Assembly (NCBI GenBank): GCA_022710585.1
Contig: JAKLGV010000007.1
Location: 40,908 to 104,907, forward strand
DNA: 64,000 nt
Direction: 5' to 3'
Origin: Deltaproteobacteria bacterium
GTDB lineage: Bacteria; Desulfobacterota; Syntrophia; Syntrophales; Smithellaceae
Shown here one piece after another: positions 51,638-60,915 of this stretch (positions are counted from its first letter, which is position 1; each line of letters opens with the position of its first letter). Under the pieces are notes generated by a model. That model searched no databases. It saw only the letters and a program-made list of their open reading frames with translations, and was not told the DNA's origin. The position numbers were made by a program, and so were the translations under genes.

Positions 51638-52438
51638 ATGTATCATACAGGATCCTTCATCAGAGGCAGGTCCCTCGTTCATCGTCTGGACCCGCGCGTC
51701 AAATTATCCGCCGCTTTGGTCTTCAGCATTTTCATTCTCTGGGTGAAGCCATCGCTGGCTCTTGCAAGCGGTGTCATCCTGCTTTTTCCGGCGCTGATCA
51801 GCGGCATCCGTCCGCGAACCCTGGTGCAGGCCATCAAACCGCTTCTTTTTCTTATCGTGCTGATTTTTATGGTTCATGTTTTTTTCAGCGACGGCAGTGG
51901 AGAGGCGCCGGGCGGACAGACGTTTCATGGCCTTTCTTTTTCCCGCACGGGCTTTCAGGAAGCCTTCTGGGTTGTCTGGCGTTTTTTGTGCCTGATGGTG
52001 GCCGCGATTTTGCTGACCATGACCACCGCGCCTTCTCAAATGATCGCGGCTGTAAAATATTTTTTAAAACCTTTGAAGAAAGTGCGCGTGCCGGTGGATG
52101 AGCTGGCGGTGATGCTGCTGCTGGCCTTAAAGCTGATGCCGATTCTGCTCACGGAAAAGGAAAGAATCGAAACGGCTCAGAAAGCCAGGGGATATGACGC
52201 ATCGCGTTCGGGCTGGGTGACGAGGCTGAAATCTTTTTCGCATCTGACATCAAAAATCCTGACCGGTGTTTTCCGGCGAGCCGACGAACTGGCGCTGGCC
52301 ATGGATGCGCGAAACTTCCGGCGTGGAGAGCGTTCGTCGCTGGTCGAACTGAAGCTGACGTCATCCGATTATATCGTCATGGGTCTGTTGATATTTTTCT
52401 TTATCATTTTTGTGGCATTAAATTCACATTTCGGATAG
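51638..52438 (+). CDS. bioN: ECF transporter transmembrane T component (BioN/CbiQ type)
   Basis: 266 residues. IRGRSLVHRLDPRVKLSAALVFSIF is the EcfT opening; coupling motifs occur as TAQKARGYDAS and LAMDARNFRRGERS (A-R-G/N). It links BioY to BioM. ATG 51638 lies 2 nt after the bioM stop; an in-frame TTG at 51632 is less likely. It ends 10 nt before the RNase D-like gene. Confidence 0.9.
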   Translation: MYHTGSFIRGRSLVHRLDPRVKLSAALVFSIFILWVKPSLALASGVILLFPALISGIRPRTLVQAIKPLLFLIVLIFMVHVFFSDGSGEAPGGQTFHGLSFSRTGFQEAFWVVWRFLCLMVAAILLTMTTAPSQMIAAVKYFLKPLKKVRVPVDELAVMLLLALKLMPILLTEKERIETAQKARGYDASRSGWVTRLKSFSHLTSKILTGVFRRADELALAMDARNFRRGERSSLVELKLTSSDYIVMGLLIFFFIIFVALNSHFG

Positions 52439-52448
52439 GTTGCCGCCT

Positions 52449-53294
52449 ATGACTACCCCATGGATTCTCATTGATACGCAAAAAAAATGGCAGCTCGCCG
52501 CTGACGATTTTGAGCGGATAAAAGTTTTAAGCATTGATACGGAATATGATTCGTTCCGCTATTTCCGGGAAAAACTCTGTCTTATTCAAATTTGCGCCGG
52601 CCAGACGGTTTATATATTCGATCCGCTGGACAGCCTGAATCTGTCTTTCCTGGGACGCTATTTTGCTGACGCGCGCTGGCTGAAGATTCTGCATGCGGCG
52701 GATAACGATATTCGTCTGCTGAAAAGAGATTACCGGTTTCAGTTCCGGAACATCTTCTGCACACACCGCGCGGCGATGATTCTGGGATTTAAGGAATTAT
52801 CACTGGAAAAGATGATTAAGGAATTTGTCGGTGTGGAACTGAAGAAAAGCAAGAAAATACAGCGCTCGCGCTGGGACAAACGACCGCTGACCGAAGAGCA
52901 GTTTCAATATGCCGCTCAGGATGTGATCTATCTGGCCCGGCTGTGTGAAAGGCAGTCCCGGGAACTGACCGCCATGGATTTGCGGGAAACGGCGGCCCGG
53001 GCTTTTGTTAGAATCGCCGAAACGGACTGGCAGGAAAAAACCTTCAACCGACACAGCCATAAAAGAATCAAGGGCTACGAAGAGCTGGACCAGGAACAGA
53101 AAATTCTGCTTAAAAAACTGGACAACTGGCGTTTCCAGCGGGCCAAAGAGGAGAACCGCGCCATTTTTATGTTTCTCGCGGATAGCCATTTGCTGGGGCT
53201 GGCCCAGGATGCCGGACATCCGGAAAAGTATTTGTCGCAAAGAAAAATGAAGGTTTATGGCCGGGAGATAGAGCAGATCATTCATCATCGATAG
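52449..53294 (+). CDS. rnd: RNase D-like 3'-5' exonuclease
   Basis: 281 residues. DEDDy exonuclease motifs: Exo I LSIDTEYDSFR (D-x-E), Exo II ILHAADNDIRLLKRD, Exo III YAAQDVIYLARL (Y...D). A C-terminal ~75-residue region (LDNWRFQRAKEENRAIFMFLADSHLLGLA) matches one HRDC domain, the second HRDC of E. coli RNase D being absent. It likely trims stable RNA 3' ends. ATG 52449 with GGATAGG upstream is preferred to TTG 52440. Confidence 0.9.
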   Translation: MTTPWILIDTQKKWQLAADDFERIKVLSIDTEYDSFRYFREKLCLIQICAGQTVYIFDPLDSLNLSFLGRYFADARWLKILHAADNDIRLLKRDYRFQFRNIFCTHRAAMILGFKELSLEKMIKEFVGVELKKSKKIQRSRWDKRPLTEEQFQYAAQDVIYLARLCERQSRELTAMDLRETAARAFVRIAETDWQEKTFNRHSHKRIKGYEELDQEQKILLKKLDNWRFQRAKEENRAIFMFLADSHLLGLAQDAGHPEKYLSQRKMKVYGREIEQIIHHR

Positions 53295-53308
53295 AGGATA
53301 TGTGAAAT

Positions 53309-55558
53309 ATGTTCAGTCTCTTTCCTGAAAATGATAAAAAACAGACGCTGCGGATCAAACGTTTTCTCATCGCTTTCGCGTCCTATTTCATTTTTTGCGC
53401 GCTGGCCGCATTCAGTTACCTGCTGGGTCTGACCGATGTGCCCTTACGTGTTCTGGTCTTTTCGCAGTTGGGAATTCTTGCCGGCAATATTCTGGTTTAT
53501 GTGCTGTTCAGAACCGGATGGAACAAACGGTTCAAGGATCCAAGCCTGACCTTTCTTCAAATTTCCATCGCCACGTTCTGGGCAATGGAGGTTCTATATT
53601 ACGCCGGTCCAACCAGGGGGGCGGCGCTTCTGCTCTATCTGGTCATATTTGTTTTCGGCCTTTTCAAACTGAACATCAGGGAATTCCTTCTCTTGTCTTT
53701 TTACACGATTGCCGGTTACGCTGCGGTCCTCTTCCTGATTTATAAAAATCATCCCGAAACCATCGCCTTGAAAAATGAAGTTCTGGATCTGGTGGTTCTG
53801 GCCATTGTTTTGCCCTGGTTTTCGCTCGTCGGCGGCTACATCACCAGGCTAAAATCCAAGATTTCCAACACGCTCAGTGAGCTTCAAGGAAAAGAGATCA
53901 AATTCAGCACCCTGTATAATTCCGCGTCCGATGGGATCATTTTGTTCAATATCCATGAAGAGAATTTCTCGAATGCCAACGAAAAAATATGCGCCATGCT
54001 GGGATATACGCCGGACGAAATTGTTCGACTGTCCATTGCTGATATTCATCCGCGTGAAGATCTTCCTTTCGTGATGGATCAGAGTGAAAAATTAATCAAC
54101 AGACAGATTGATCTGGCCAGGAGCATCCCGGTTGTCCGAAAAGATAAAACGATGTTTTTTGCCGATATCAGCGCTTCCAGAATTTCTCTGGACAAAAAAG
54201 ACTACGCGCTGGCCGTGTTCCGGGATGTAACCGAACACAAGCAGACGGAAGAAAAGCTGCGGCAAAGCGAAGAAAAATACCGTCTGCTGGCGGAGCATAT
54301 GGGAGACCCGGTGTGGGTAACGGATCTGAATCTTAAAGCATCTTACATCAGTCCCTCGACGGAAAAATTATTGGGGTATACCGTTGATGAAATCAAAAAG
54401 ATGCCTCTGGATAAACTGCTCACGCCATTTTCTTTGAAGAGTGCCATGAATTACAAAACCATTGAAATGCCCAAGGCTCAGGCCGTCTCGGATTATATTG
54501 CCAACCGCACACTGATTCTAGAATTTATCTGCAAAGACAGCCGGAAGGTCTGGCTGGAATGCAAGTTTACCTTGATGCGGGACCGGGACGGCAGGCTTTC
54601 ATCCATTCTGGGAGAGGGCAGGGACATTACCGAGCGGAAGCTTGTCGAAGACAAACTGCACGCCGAGCAGCAGCGGTTCCGTTCTCTGGTGGAGTATTCT
54701 TCCGATATCATTGTTGTCGTGAATCGAGAGGGTGTTATCACCTATATTAACCCGGCGGTGGAAAAAGTTCTGGGATATAAAGTCGAAGAAAGAATCGGCC
54801 GTCGGGGATTGGAGCTCATCCATCCAGATGACGTCCAGTTTATAGCTGAATCATTCATTACCTTAATGAAACACAAAGACCGGCACACGATATCGGGAGA
54901 AATGCGTCTCCGTGACAGGCAGGGCGTCTATTATTCCTTTGAGGGGGTGGGGAGCAATCTGATTATCGATGACGTTGTGGAAGGGGTCATCGTCAACTAT
55001 CGCGACATTACAGAACGCAAAAGGGCGGAAGAAATTCTCAGGCAAAGCGAACAGCGATACCAGGAGTTGAGCATTATCGACGACCTCACGCAGTTATACA
55101 ATTCCCGACATTTTTATGAACAACTGAAAAAAGAAATAGACCGGGCCAACCGGTATGAACAGCCTTTAACCCTTTTGCTTCTTGATCTTGATAAATTTAA
55201 GGAATTCAATGACACCTACGGGCATGTGGAAGGCGATATTGTCTTGTCGCGCCTGGGCCACGTCATCAAAGAATGCCTGCGCGAGACCGACTCCGCCTAT
55301 CGTTACGGCGGCGAGGAGTTTACGGTCATTCTGCCGATGACGACCCATCAGGAGGGAATCGTGACGGCGGAAAGGATTCAGGTTGAATTAAGGAAAGAGG
55401 CCTTTACTCCTGTGGTGAGCCGGAAGATTTATATGACGGTCAGCATCGGCGTGGCTCAGTATCAGAAGCAGGAAGAAATGAGGGCCTTTGTTCACCGCGT
55501 AGACCAATACATGTACCAGGCCAAAAACAGCGGCAGAAACAGAATCTGCTCGGAATAA
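53309..55558 (+). CDS. Membrane PAS-GGDEF diguanylate cyclase
   Basis: 749 residues. About six membrane helices (residues ~18-190), then three PAS domains (roughly 200-320, 325-450, 455-580), each closed by a RDVTEHK/RDITERK PAC motif, and a C-terminal GGDEF domain. The catalytic motif is GGEEF (active variant), and an inhibitory I-site RETD lies five residues before it, so product feedback is likely. It makes cyclic di-GMP in response to an unknown membrane or redox cue. Follows rnd by 14 nt. Confidence 0.94.
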   Translation: MFSLFPENDKKQTLRIKRFLIAFASYFIFCALAAFSYLLGLTDVPLRVLVFSQLGILAGNILVYVLFRTGWNKRFKDPSLTFLQISIATFWAMEVLYYAGPTRGAALLLYLVIFVFGLFKLNIREFLLLSFYTIAGYAAVLFLIYKNHPETIALKNEVLDLVVLAIVLPWFSLVGGYITRLKSKISNTLSELQGKEIKFSTLYNSASDGIILFNIHEENFSNANEKICAMLGYTPDEIVRLSIADIHPREDLPFVMDQSEKLINRQIDLARSIPVVRKDKTMFFADISASRISLDKKDYALAVFRDVTEHKQTEEKLRQSEEKYRLLAEHMGDPVWVTDLNLKASYISPSTEKLLGYTVDEIKKMPLDKLLTPFSLKSAMNYKTIEMPKAQAVSDYIANRTLILEFICKDSRKVWLECKFTLMRDRDGRLSSILGEGRDITERKLVEDKLHAEQQRFRSLVEYSSDIIVVVNREGVITYINPAVEKVLGYKVEERIGRRGLELIHPDDVQFIAESFITLMKHKDRHTISGEMRLRDRQGVYYSFEGVGSNLIIDDVVEGVIVNYRDITERKRAEEILRQSEQRYQELSIIDDLTQLYNSRHFYEQLKKEIDRANRYEQPLTLLLLDLDKFKEFNDTYGHVEGDIVLSRLGHVIKECLRETDSAYRYGGEEFTVILPMTTHQEGIVTAERIQVELRKEAFTPVVSRKIYMTVSIGVAQYQKQEEMRAFVHRVDQYMYQAKNSGRNRICSE

Positions 55559-55561
55559 TCC

Positions 55562-56326
55562 TTAAATTTTTTCCTTCATCACATCCTTCAGGGCGTCCAG
55601 CAAATCGTGTCGGGTCAGATCATGCTGAATCGGGGTGATGGTGATGAAGCCCGCCGCCAGCGCGCCGACATCCGTGTCTTTCTGTCTGCGGGCGGATTGA
55701 GATTCTTTGGCAAACCAGTAATAAATATTTTCCCGGGGATCGACGCGCTTCTCAAACGCTTCCACAATGTTGCTCTGGGCCTGTTTTACCACAACCACGC
55801 CTTTGATTTTTTCCCGCGGAACACAGGGAATATTCACATTGATCGCGCTGCCTTTTAGCCGCTCCTGATTGCTTAAGATGACCCGGGTCATCTTGCGGGC
55901 GAATCGGGCCGCAAAGGTGAAATCGGCTTCTCGGCGCGTGTCCAAGGAAACAGCCAGCGCCGGGTAACCCAGAATGGCCCCCTCCGTCGCGGCGGAAACG
56001 GTTCCCGAATAAAGAACATTAATTCCGGCATTTCCTCCGCGGTTAATGCCCGAGACGACCAGGTCAACTTTTTGATCCGATAATTCGGTAATGCCAATCT
56101 TTACGCAATCCGCCGGAGTGCCGCAAACCGCGTATCCCAGAAATTTATCGTTTTTGGTGGCGCGGCGTACCATCAGGGGACGGGCAATGGTAATGGCGTG
56201 GCCAACGGCGCTCTGTTCGATTTCCGGCGCGACGATCAGGCAATCCGCTTCTCTGGAAAGCTCCCGGTAAAGCGCGCTTAATCCCTTGGCATAAATTCCA
56301 TCATCATTGGTCAGTAAAAAACGCAT
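55562..56326 (-). CDS. surE: 5'-nucleotidase SurE
   Basis: 254 residues. LLTNDDGIYAKGLSALY carries the metal-binding Asp pair, then VVAPEIEQSAVGHAITIARPL, CGTPADCVKIGI and VVSGINRGGNAGINVLYSGTVSAATEGAILGYPALAVS, all SurE hallmarks. It is a metal-dependent nucleoside monophosphate phosphatase. It converges with the diguanylate cyclase gene, only 3 nt apart. Confidence 0.95.
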   Translation of the reverse strand: MRFLLTNDDGIYAKGLSALYRELSREADCLIVAPEIEQSAVGHAITIARPLMVRRATKNDKFLGYAVCGTPADCVKIGITELSDQKVDLVVSGINRGGNAGINVLYSGTVSAATEGAILGYPALAVSLDTRREADFTFAARFARKMTRVILSNQERLKGSAINVNIPCVPREKIKGVVVVKQAQSNIVEAFEKRVDPRENIYYWFAKESQSARRQKDTDVGALAAGFITITPIQHDLTRHDLLDALKDVMKEKI

Positions 56327-56341
56327 TTTTTTCTCCGTGAT

Positions 56342-56929
56342 TTAATTTTTTTCCTGCATGATTTTCAGGATGTAGTTGCGGGCCTGGCCGGCCAGCTCCG
56401 GACTTTTGAGCAAAACAGAAATTTCATTGTTATATTTCAGCGCCGATTGCGTGAAGTTATGGCTGCCCAGCAAAACCAGTTTCCGGTCAATGACAATCAG
56501 TTTCGTGTGCGTGGTTCTGCGCGGCGAATCATAAAAGACGGTCATTCCACGGTTCTGCAAAAAATTGCCGGTTTTCCGATTCTGCATGCTCAGCTCTTCC
56601 GATAGATTCCCCGATGTTTCCAGAACAATATAGATCTTGACGCCCCGCTTGACCGCCCGCTCCAGGTGCGCGGCGATCCGGTCGGGATAGCTGTCTTTAT
56701 ATTTCCCGGCTTTGAAGGAAAAAAGAGACAGTAAAATCTCTTCGCGCGCGTCATCAATCGCTTTGAGCAGCGCCGGCAGAAAATCCTCATTGGTCAGAAT
56801 CACCGCCGCACTGTTGTCGCCGGAGCGGCTGCCCGGTCTTTCGGCAGCCCCCACAAAAACAGCGGAAGCGCTCAGAATCGCGACGATCAGCAACATCAAA
56901 ATACTTTTTCTAAACAAATCAATATTCAT
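56342..56929 (-). CDS. Exported phospholipase D-like protein with one HKD motif
   Basis: 195 residues. A signal peptide (SILMLLIVAILSASAVFVGA) is followed by a single PLD domain: HTKLIVIDRKLVLLGSHNFTQSAL holds the HxKxxxxD motif. Single-motif members (Nuc/NucT type) dimerise to form the active site and cleave nucleic acid or phosphodiesters. The size equals that family. Its presence in the periplasm suggests DNA uptake/degradation or lipid hydrolysis. 16 nt upstream of surE on the same strand. Confidence 0.85.
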   Translation of the reverse strand: MNIDLFRKSILMLLIVAILSASAVFVGAAERPGSRSGDNSAAVILTNEDFLPALLKAIDDAREEILLSLFSFKAGKYKDSYPDRIAAHLERAVKRGVKIYIVLETSGNLSEELSMQNRKTGNFLQNRGMTVFYDSPRRTTHTKLIVIDRKLVLLGSHNFTQSALKYNNEISVLLKSPELAGQARNYILKIMQEKN

Positions 56930-56980
56930 TTTTTTCCCTCTGTGGTGGCACGTTGTAATCGTCTAAATTGCATGTCGAAA

Positions 56981-57016
56981 AAAAGCCCGAAATACCATTC
57001 ATCATTTCGGGCTTTT
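56981..57016 (-). terminator. Terminator of the gmhA-grpE-dnaK operon
   Basis: On the minus strand AAAAGCCCGAAAT, a short loop and ATTTCGGGCTTTT, running on into TTTTCGAC. A 12-13-bp stem with U-tract, 21 nt after the dnaK stop. Confidence 0.9.
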
Positions 57017-57036
57017 CATCAATGTGTTTTCGTCAA

Positions 57037-58956
57037 TTATTTCACTTCTTCAAAATCAGCGTCCACAACGTCATCGCCTTTCTTACCCGCCGACTGCTGC
57101 TCTGTGCCGCCCTGAGCGCCTCCGTCCGCTCCGGGCCCTCCCGGGCCGCCGGCCGTCTTGGCATACATGGCTTCCGCGAGTTTATGCGATACATTCATCA
57201 AATCATCCTGAGCCTTCTTGATGGCTTCAAGATCATCACCTTCAAGCGCTTTTTTTACTTTGGCAATGGCGTCTTCGATCTTGGATTTTTCGGACGCGTC
57301 CACCTTGTCGCCGAATTCCTTGATGTTCTTTTCAACGGAATACACCAGCGCGTCCGCGTGGTTTCTGGCTTCAATCAGTTCCTTGCGCTTCTTGTCTTCT
57401 TCCGCGTGCGCCTCCGCATCCTTGACCAGTTTCTCAATTTCGGATTCGGAAAGTCCGCTGGACGCCGTAATCTTGATGCTCTGCTCCTTGCCGGTGCCGA
57501 GGTCTTTGGCATTGACATGCACGATGCCGTTGGCGTCAATATCAAAAGCCACTTCAATCTGCGGAATGCCGCGAGGCGCCGGCGGAATGCCGACCAGTTC
57601 GAAACGTCCCAGCGTTCTGTTGTCGCCCGCCATCTGCCGCTCGCCCTGCAGAACATGAATGCTCACCGCCGGCTGATTATCCGCCGCCGTTGAAAAAACC
57701 TGACTTTTCTTGGTGGGGATGGTCGTGTTCTTTTCAATCAACCGGGTCATCACGCCGCCCAGCGTTTCAATGCCCAGTGAAAGAGGTGTCACATCCAGCA
57801 GCAGAACGTCCTTGACGTCACCCGCCAGAACGCCGCCCTGGATGGCCGCGCCGACCGCAACCACTTCATCCGGATTGACGCCCCGATTAGGTTCCTTGCC
57901 GAAAATCTCTTTGACCTTCTGCTGAACGCGCGGCATACGGGTCATCCCGCCGACCAGAATCACTTCATCAATATCTTTCGCCGACATGCCGGCGTCTTTA
58001 ATTGCGGTCTGACAGGGGCCGACCACTTTATTGATTAACTCTTCGACGAGCGATTCCAGTTTCGCGCGGGAGAGTTTCATATTCATGTGTTTGGGGCCGG
58101 AAGCATCCGCGGTAATAAACGGCAGATTGATGTCGGTTTCCATCGTTGTGGAAAGTTCCATCTTGGCTTTTTCCGCCGCTTCTTTCAGACGCTGCAGGGC
58201 CATTTTATCGTTTCTCAAATCAATGCCCTGATCTTTCTTGAATTCGGCAACGAGAAAATCCATCACGCGCAGATCAAAATCTTCACCGCCCAGATGGGTA
58301 TCGCCGTTGGTCGATTTGACTTCAAAAACGCCGTCGCCCAGTTCCAGAATCGAGATATCGAATGTTCCACCGCCGAGGTCGAACACGGCGATCTTTTCGT
58401 CCTTCTTTTTATCCAGACCGTAGGCCAGCGCGGCGGCCGTCGGTTCGTTGATGATGCGCAGCACATTGAGCCCGGCAACCTTGCCCGCGTCCTTGGTCGC
58501 CTGACGCTGCGAGTCGTTGAAGTAGGCCGGAACGGTAATAACTGCATCCTTCACTTTTTCACCGAGATAATCCTCGGCGGTCTGTTTCATTTTGGTGAGA
58601 ATCATCGCCGAGATTTCCGCCGGAGAATAATTCTTGCCGCGCACGGTCACCTGCGCGTCGCCGTTGGACGCCTCCGTTATTTTATAAGGAATAATTTTAA
58701 GATCGTACTGAATTTCTTTCGATGAATATTTCCGGCCGATCAATCGCTTGACGGCGTAAACCGTATTCTCCGAGTTGGTGATCGCCTGTCTTTTGGCCAC
58801 CTGTCCAACCAGCCGCTCCCCACTGTCCGAAATAGCCACAATCGAAGGTGTGGTGCGGTTTCCCTCCTGATTGGCGATCACGATGGGATCCCCGCCTTCC
58901 ATAATCGCCACGCAAGAATTTGTGGTTCCCAAATCTATTCCAATAATTTTACCCAT
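57037..58956 (-). CDS. dnaK: Chaperone protein DnaK (Hsp70)
   Basis: 639 residues. Starts [21 protein letters not shown], with [38 protein letters not shown] and [18 protein letters not shown] in the ATPase domain, the substrate-binding [27 protein letters not shown], and the helical lid. The Gly-rich tail ends [13 protein letters not shown]. It refolds proteins with DnaJ and GrpE; dnaJ is not in the window. It follows grpE by 10 nt. Confidence 0.98.
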   Translation of the reverse strand: MGKIIGIDLGTTNSCVAIMEGGDPIVIANQEGNRTTPSIVAISDSGERLVGQVAKRQAITNSENTVYAVKRLIGRKYSSKEIQYDLKIIPYKITEASNGDAQVTVRGKNYSPAEISAMILTKMKQTAEDYLGEKVKDAVITVPAYFNDSQRQATKDAGKVAGLNVLRIINEPTAAALAYGLDKKKDEKIAVFDLGGGTFDISILELGDGVFEVKSTNGDTHLGGEDFDLRVMDFLVAEFKKDQGIDLRNDKMALQRLKEAAEKAKMELSTTMETDINLPFITADASGPKHMNMKLSRAKLESLVEELINKVVGPCQTAIKDAGMSAKDIDEVILVGGMTRMPRVQQKVKEIFGKEPNRGVNPDEVVAVGAAIQGGVLAGDVKDVLLLDVTPLSLGIETLGGVMTRLIEKNTTIPTKKSQVFSTAADNQPAVSIHVLQGERQMAGDNRTLGRFELVGIPPAPRGIPQIEVAFDIDANGIVHVNAKDLGTGKEQSIKITASSGLSESEIEKLVKDAEAHAEEDKKRKELIEARNHADALVYSVEKNIKEFGDKVDASEKSKIEDAIAKVKKALEGDDLEAIKKAQDDLMNVSHKLAEAMYAKTAGGPGGPGADGGAQGGTEQQSAGKKGDDVVDADFEEVK

Positions 58957-58966
58957 TTTGCCCTCC

Positions 58967-59590
58967 TTATTCTTCTGAATCCTCAGTTATTTCAAATTCA
59001 TCATTGATGTTATTCGTTTCTGAATGAGTCGTTTTTTTGCAGACGCAGACCCTGGACGGCCGCAACAGCCGACCGTTGAGCAGATATCCTTTTTCCATTT
59101 CACTGACAATTTTATTGTTCTCGTGCTCCTTGCTTTCCACCTGCATCAAAGCTTCGTGGAAATTCGGGTCAAAATCCTTTCCGGCCGCCTCGATCTTTTC
59201 CACGCCGTATTTTTTCAGACAGCACAAAAGCTGATCCTGAATCAGCGCGACGCCGTCTTTGAAGGCCTGAACATCGCCGGTATCGTGCTCCAGCGCCCTG
59301 TCCAGACTGTCCATAAAGGGCAGAATATCTTTGATGATATTTTCATTGCCGTACTTGATGGCATCCGCTTTATCTTTGACCGCCCTTTTTTTATAATTGT
59401 CAAATTCAGCCACGGAACGGACATATTTATCGTAATGGGCCGCGGCTTCCTTTTCCTTTTCTTCAACTTTTTTCTTCAGATCTTCAATTTCTTTGTTTTG
59501 GTCTTCCGCGACAACTTTTTCCTTCGGGTGCTCGTCGGAATGAGCGTTTTTTGAGTTATGCTCAGTATGCTCTTTTTTAAATTTCACCAT
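58967..59590 (-). CDS. grpE: Nucleotide exchange factor GrpE
   Basis: 207 residues. A long N-terminal charged coiled coil ([35 protein letters not shown]) leads to a beta domain with [25 protein letters not shown] and [15 protein letters not shown], all GrpE features. It releases ADP from DnaK. A short acidic C-terminus ([10 protein letters not shown]) follows. It lies 12 nt after gmhA rather than after hrcA, the more common arrangement. Confidence 0.96.
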   Translation of the reverse strand: MVKFKKEHTEHNSKNAHSDEHPKEKVVAEDQNKEIEDLKKKVEEKEKEAAAHYDKYVRSVAEFDNYKKRAVKDKADAIKYGNENIIKDILPFMDSLDRALEHDTGDVQAFKDGVALIQDQLLCCLKKYGVEKIEAAGKDFDPNFHEALMQVESKEHENNKIVSEMEKGYLLNGRLLRPSRVCVCKKTTHSETNNINDEFEITEDSEE

Positions 59591-59602
59591 TGCCTCTTCA
59601 CA

Positions 59603-60187
59603 TTATTTAAAATCAGGTTTCTGAAATAATTTAATATCCACCATTTCGCAAATCACATGACAGGCTGTGATATGCGTTTCCTGGATGCGCGCCGTACTGT
59701 TCGAAGACACGTTGACTGGATAATCTGCAATTTTGGCGATATCTCCTCCATCCTTGCCGGTAAACGCGATCGTTGTCATTCCCTTTTTCTTGGCCATTTC
59801 CAGACCCTTCAAAACATTCGGGGAATTGCCGCTGGTGCTGATCCCCCAGGCAATATCGCCCTGCTGGCCGATTGCCCGGATCTGCTTGCTGAAGATTTCA
59901 GAAAAATCATAGTCATTGCCGATGCTGGTAATCACAGACGTATCAGTCGTCAGTGCAATTGCCGGAAGCGGAGGCCGTTCGATGATGAAGCGGTTCACGA
60001 ATTCCGCAGCAATATGCTGGGCGTCGGCCGCCGACCCGCCGTTGCCGAAAATAAGAATTTTATTGCCGGTCTTCAGAGTGGCGGTGATGACTTCGACCAC
60101 ATTCACCAGCTTGCCCAGATTTTCATTTACGAAAGCGTCCTTGACGCGGCTGCTTTCTTTAAAGATTTTTATTATGTAATCTTCCAT
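59603..60187 (-). CDS. gmhA: SIS-domain phosphoheptose isomerase
   Basis: 194 residues. SIS-domain phosphosugar binding: ILIFGNGGSAADAQHIAAEFVNRFI and WGISTSGNSPNVLKGLEMAKKKG, plus the active-site Glu/His in ETHITACHVICEMV. It matches GmhA, which converts sedoheptulose-7-phosphate to heptose-7-phosphate for lipopolysaccharide inner core. It leads the grpE-dnaK operon, an uncommon pairing linking envelope heptose to the heat-shock promoter. A very good sigma-70-type promoter precedes it. Confidence 0.92.
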   Translation of the reverse strand: MEDYIIKIFKESSRVKDAFVNENLGKLVNVVEVITATLKTGNKILIFGNGGSAADAQHIAAEFVNRFIIERPPLPAIALTTDTSVITSIGNDYDFSEIFSKQIRAIGQQGDIAWGISTSGNSPNVLKGLEMAKKKGMTTIAFTGKDGGDIAKIADYPVNVSSNSTARIQETHITACHVICEMVDIKLFQKPDFK

Positions 60188-60234
60188 ACTTACCTTTTCT
60201 TGTCCGTTTTAAAATGATCCCTAAAAGCGGACTT

Positions 60235-60263
60235 AATATATTTACGGGTCTATGGCCTGTCAA
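60235..60263 (-). promoter_or_regulatory. Promoter of gmhA-grpE-dnaK
   Basis: On the minus strand TTGACA (60263-60258), a 17-nt spacer, TATATT (60240-60235), about 48 nt before gmhA. The segment CGTAAATATATT before the transcription start also occurs in the divergent hsp20 promoter. No CIRCE element was found. Confidence 0.7.
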
Positions 60264-60355
60264 GGGAGGCATCCGTAAAAATCTTATTTTTATTCAATAG
60301 ATATTTTGTTCAGGCACTCCGATTCCGTAAGAGACACGCACGGGGAGAGGAAGTC

Positions 60356-60383
60356 TTGACAAAAGAAATTTCGTAAATATATT
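60356..60383 (+). promoter_or_regulatory. Promoter of the hsp20 triplet
   Basis: TTGACA (60356-60361), a 16-nt spacer, TATATT (60378-60383), 76 nt before the first hsp20 start. The leader that follows holds TTGC-agtaa-GCAA (60388-60400) and the palindrome AGCAATTGCT (60414-60423), either of which could be a repressor or thermosensor site. Confidence 0.65.
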
Positions 60384-60458
60384 TAGCTTGCAGTAAGCAA
60401 AATACGCAATGATAGCAATTGCTTATGTAAATTAAATTTTTTGAAAGGAGGATAGTCT

Positions 60459-60899
60459 ATGTTTGGTCCAGGGATATGGAGAATGAAAAGGTTCGCGGAC
60501 AGCGTTCCGGAAATCATTGATTTACAGAGAGAAATCAACAAACTTTTTTCCAGCGTCGGTCAGGGTGCGGCATCGGATTATCCGGCGGTCAATGTATGGG
60601 AAAAAGAAAACCGGCTGGTTGTGACAACGGAGCTCCCGGGAATGGATCCCGATAATATTAATATTTCGGTGACTGGAGCCGTACTGACCATTTCCGGAAC
60701 CAGTAAGTCTGATCCGATCAAAGAGGGCGAGACCTATTTGCGCCAGGAAAGAGAGCTCGGAAATTTTCAGCGCAACATTCAGTTGCCCTATCAGGTGGAT
60801 GCCCAAGCGGTGGAAGCGAAATATGAAAGGGGAATCTTAAAAATTACGCTGCCGAGACAGAAAGAAGATTTGCCCAAAAAAATTAAAATTAATTTATAA
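60459..60899 (+). CDS. Small heat-shock protein Hsp20, copy 1
   Basis: 146 residues. Alpha-crystallin domain: YPAVNVWEKENRLVVTTELPGMDPDNINISVTGAVLTISG and the closing ERGILKITLPRQ (G-x-L motif). The N-terminal arm (PEIIDLQREINKLF) is the normal class A type. It holds unfolding proteins for DnaK. AAAGGAGG precedes ATG. First of three consecutive hsp20 genes. Confidence 0.95.
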   Translation: MFGPGIWRMKRFADSVPEIIDLQREINKLFSSVGQGAASDYPAVNVWEKENRLVVTTELPGMDPDNINISVTGAVLTISGTSKSDPIKEGETYLRQERELGNFQRNIQLPYQVDAQAVEAKYERGILKITLPRQKEDLPKKIKINL

Positions 60900-60915
60900 A
60901 GGAGGTCCATGATTT

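Noticed and set aside
60188..60458. CIRCE (HrcA) operator upstream of dnaK or hsp20
   Set aside because: The nonamer pair TTAGCACTC/GAGTGCTAA is not present; only weaker palindromes such as AGCAATTGCT are seen.
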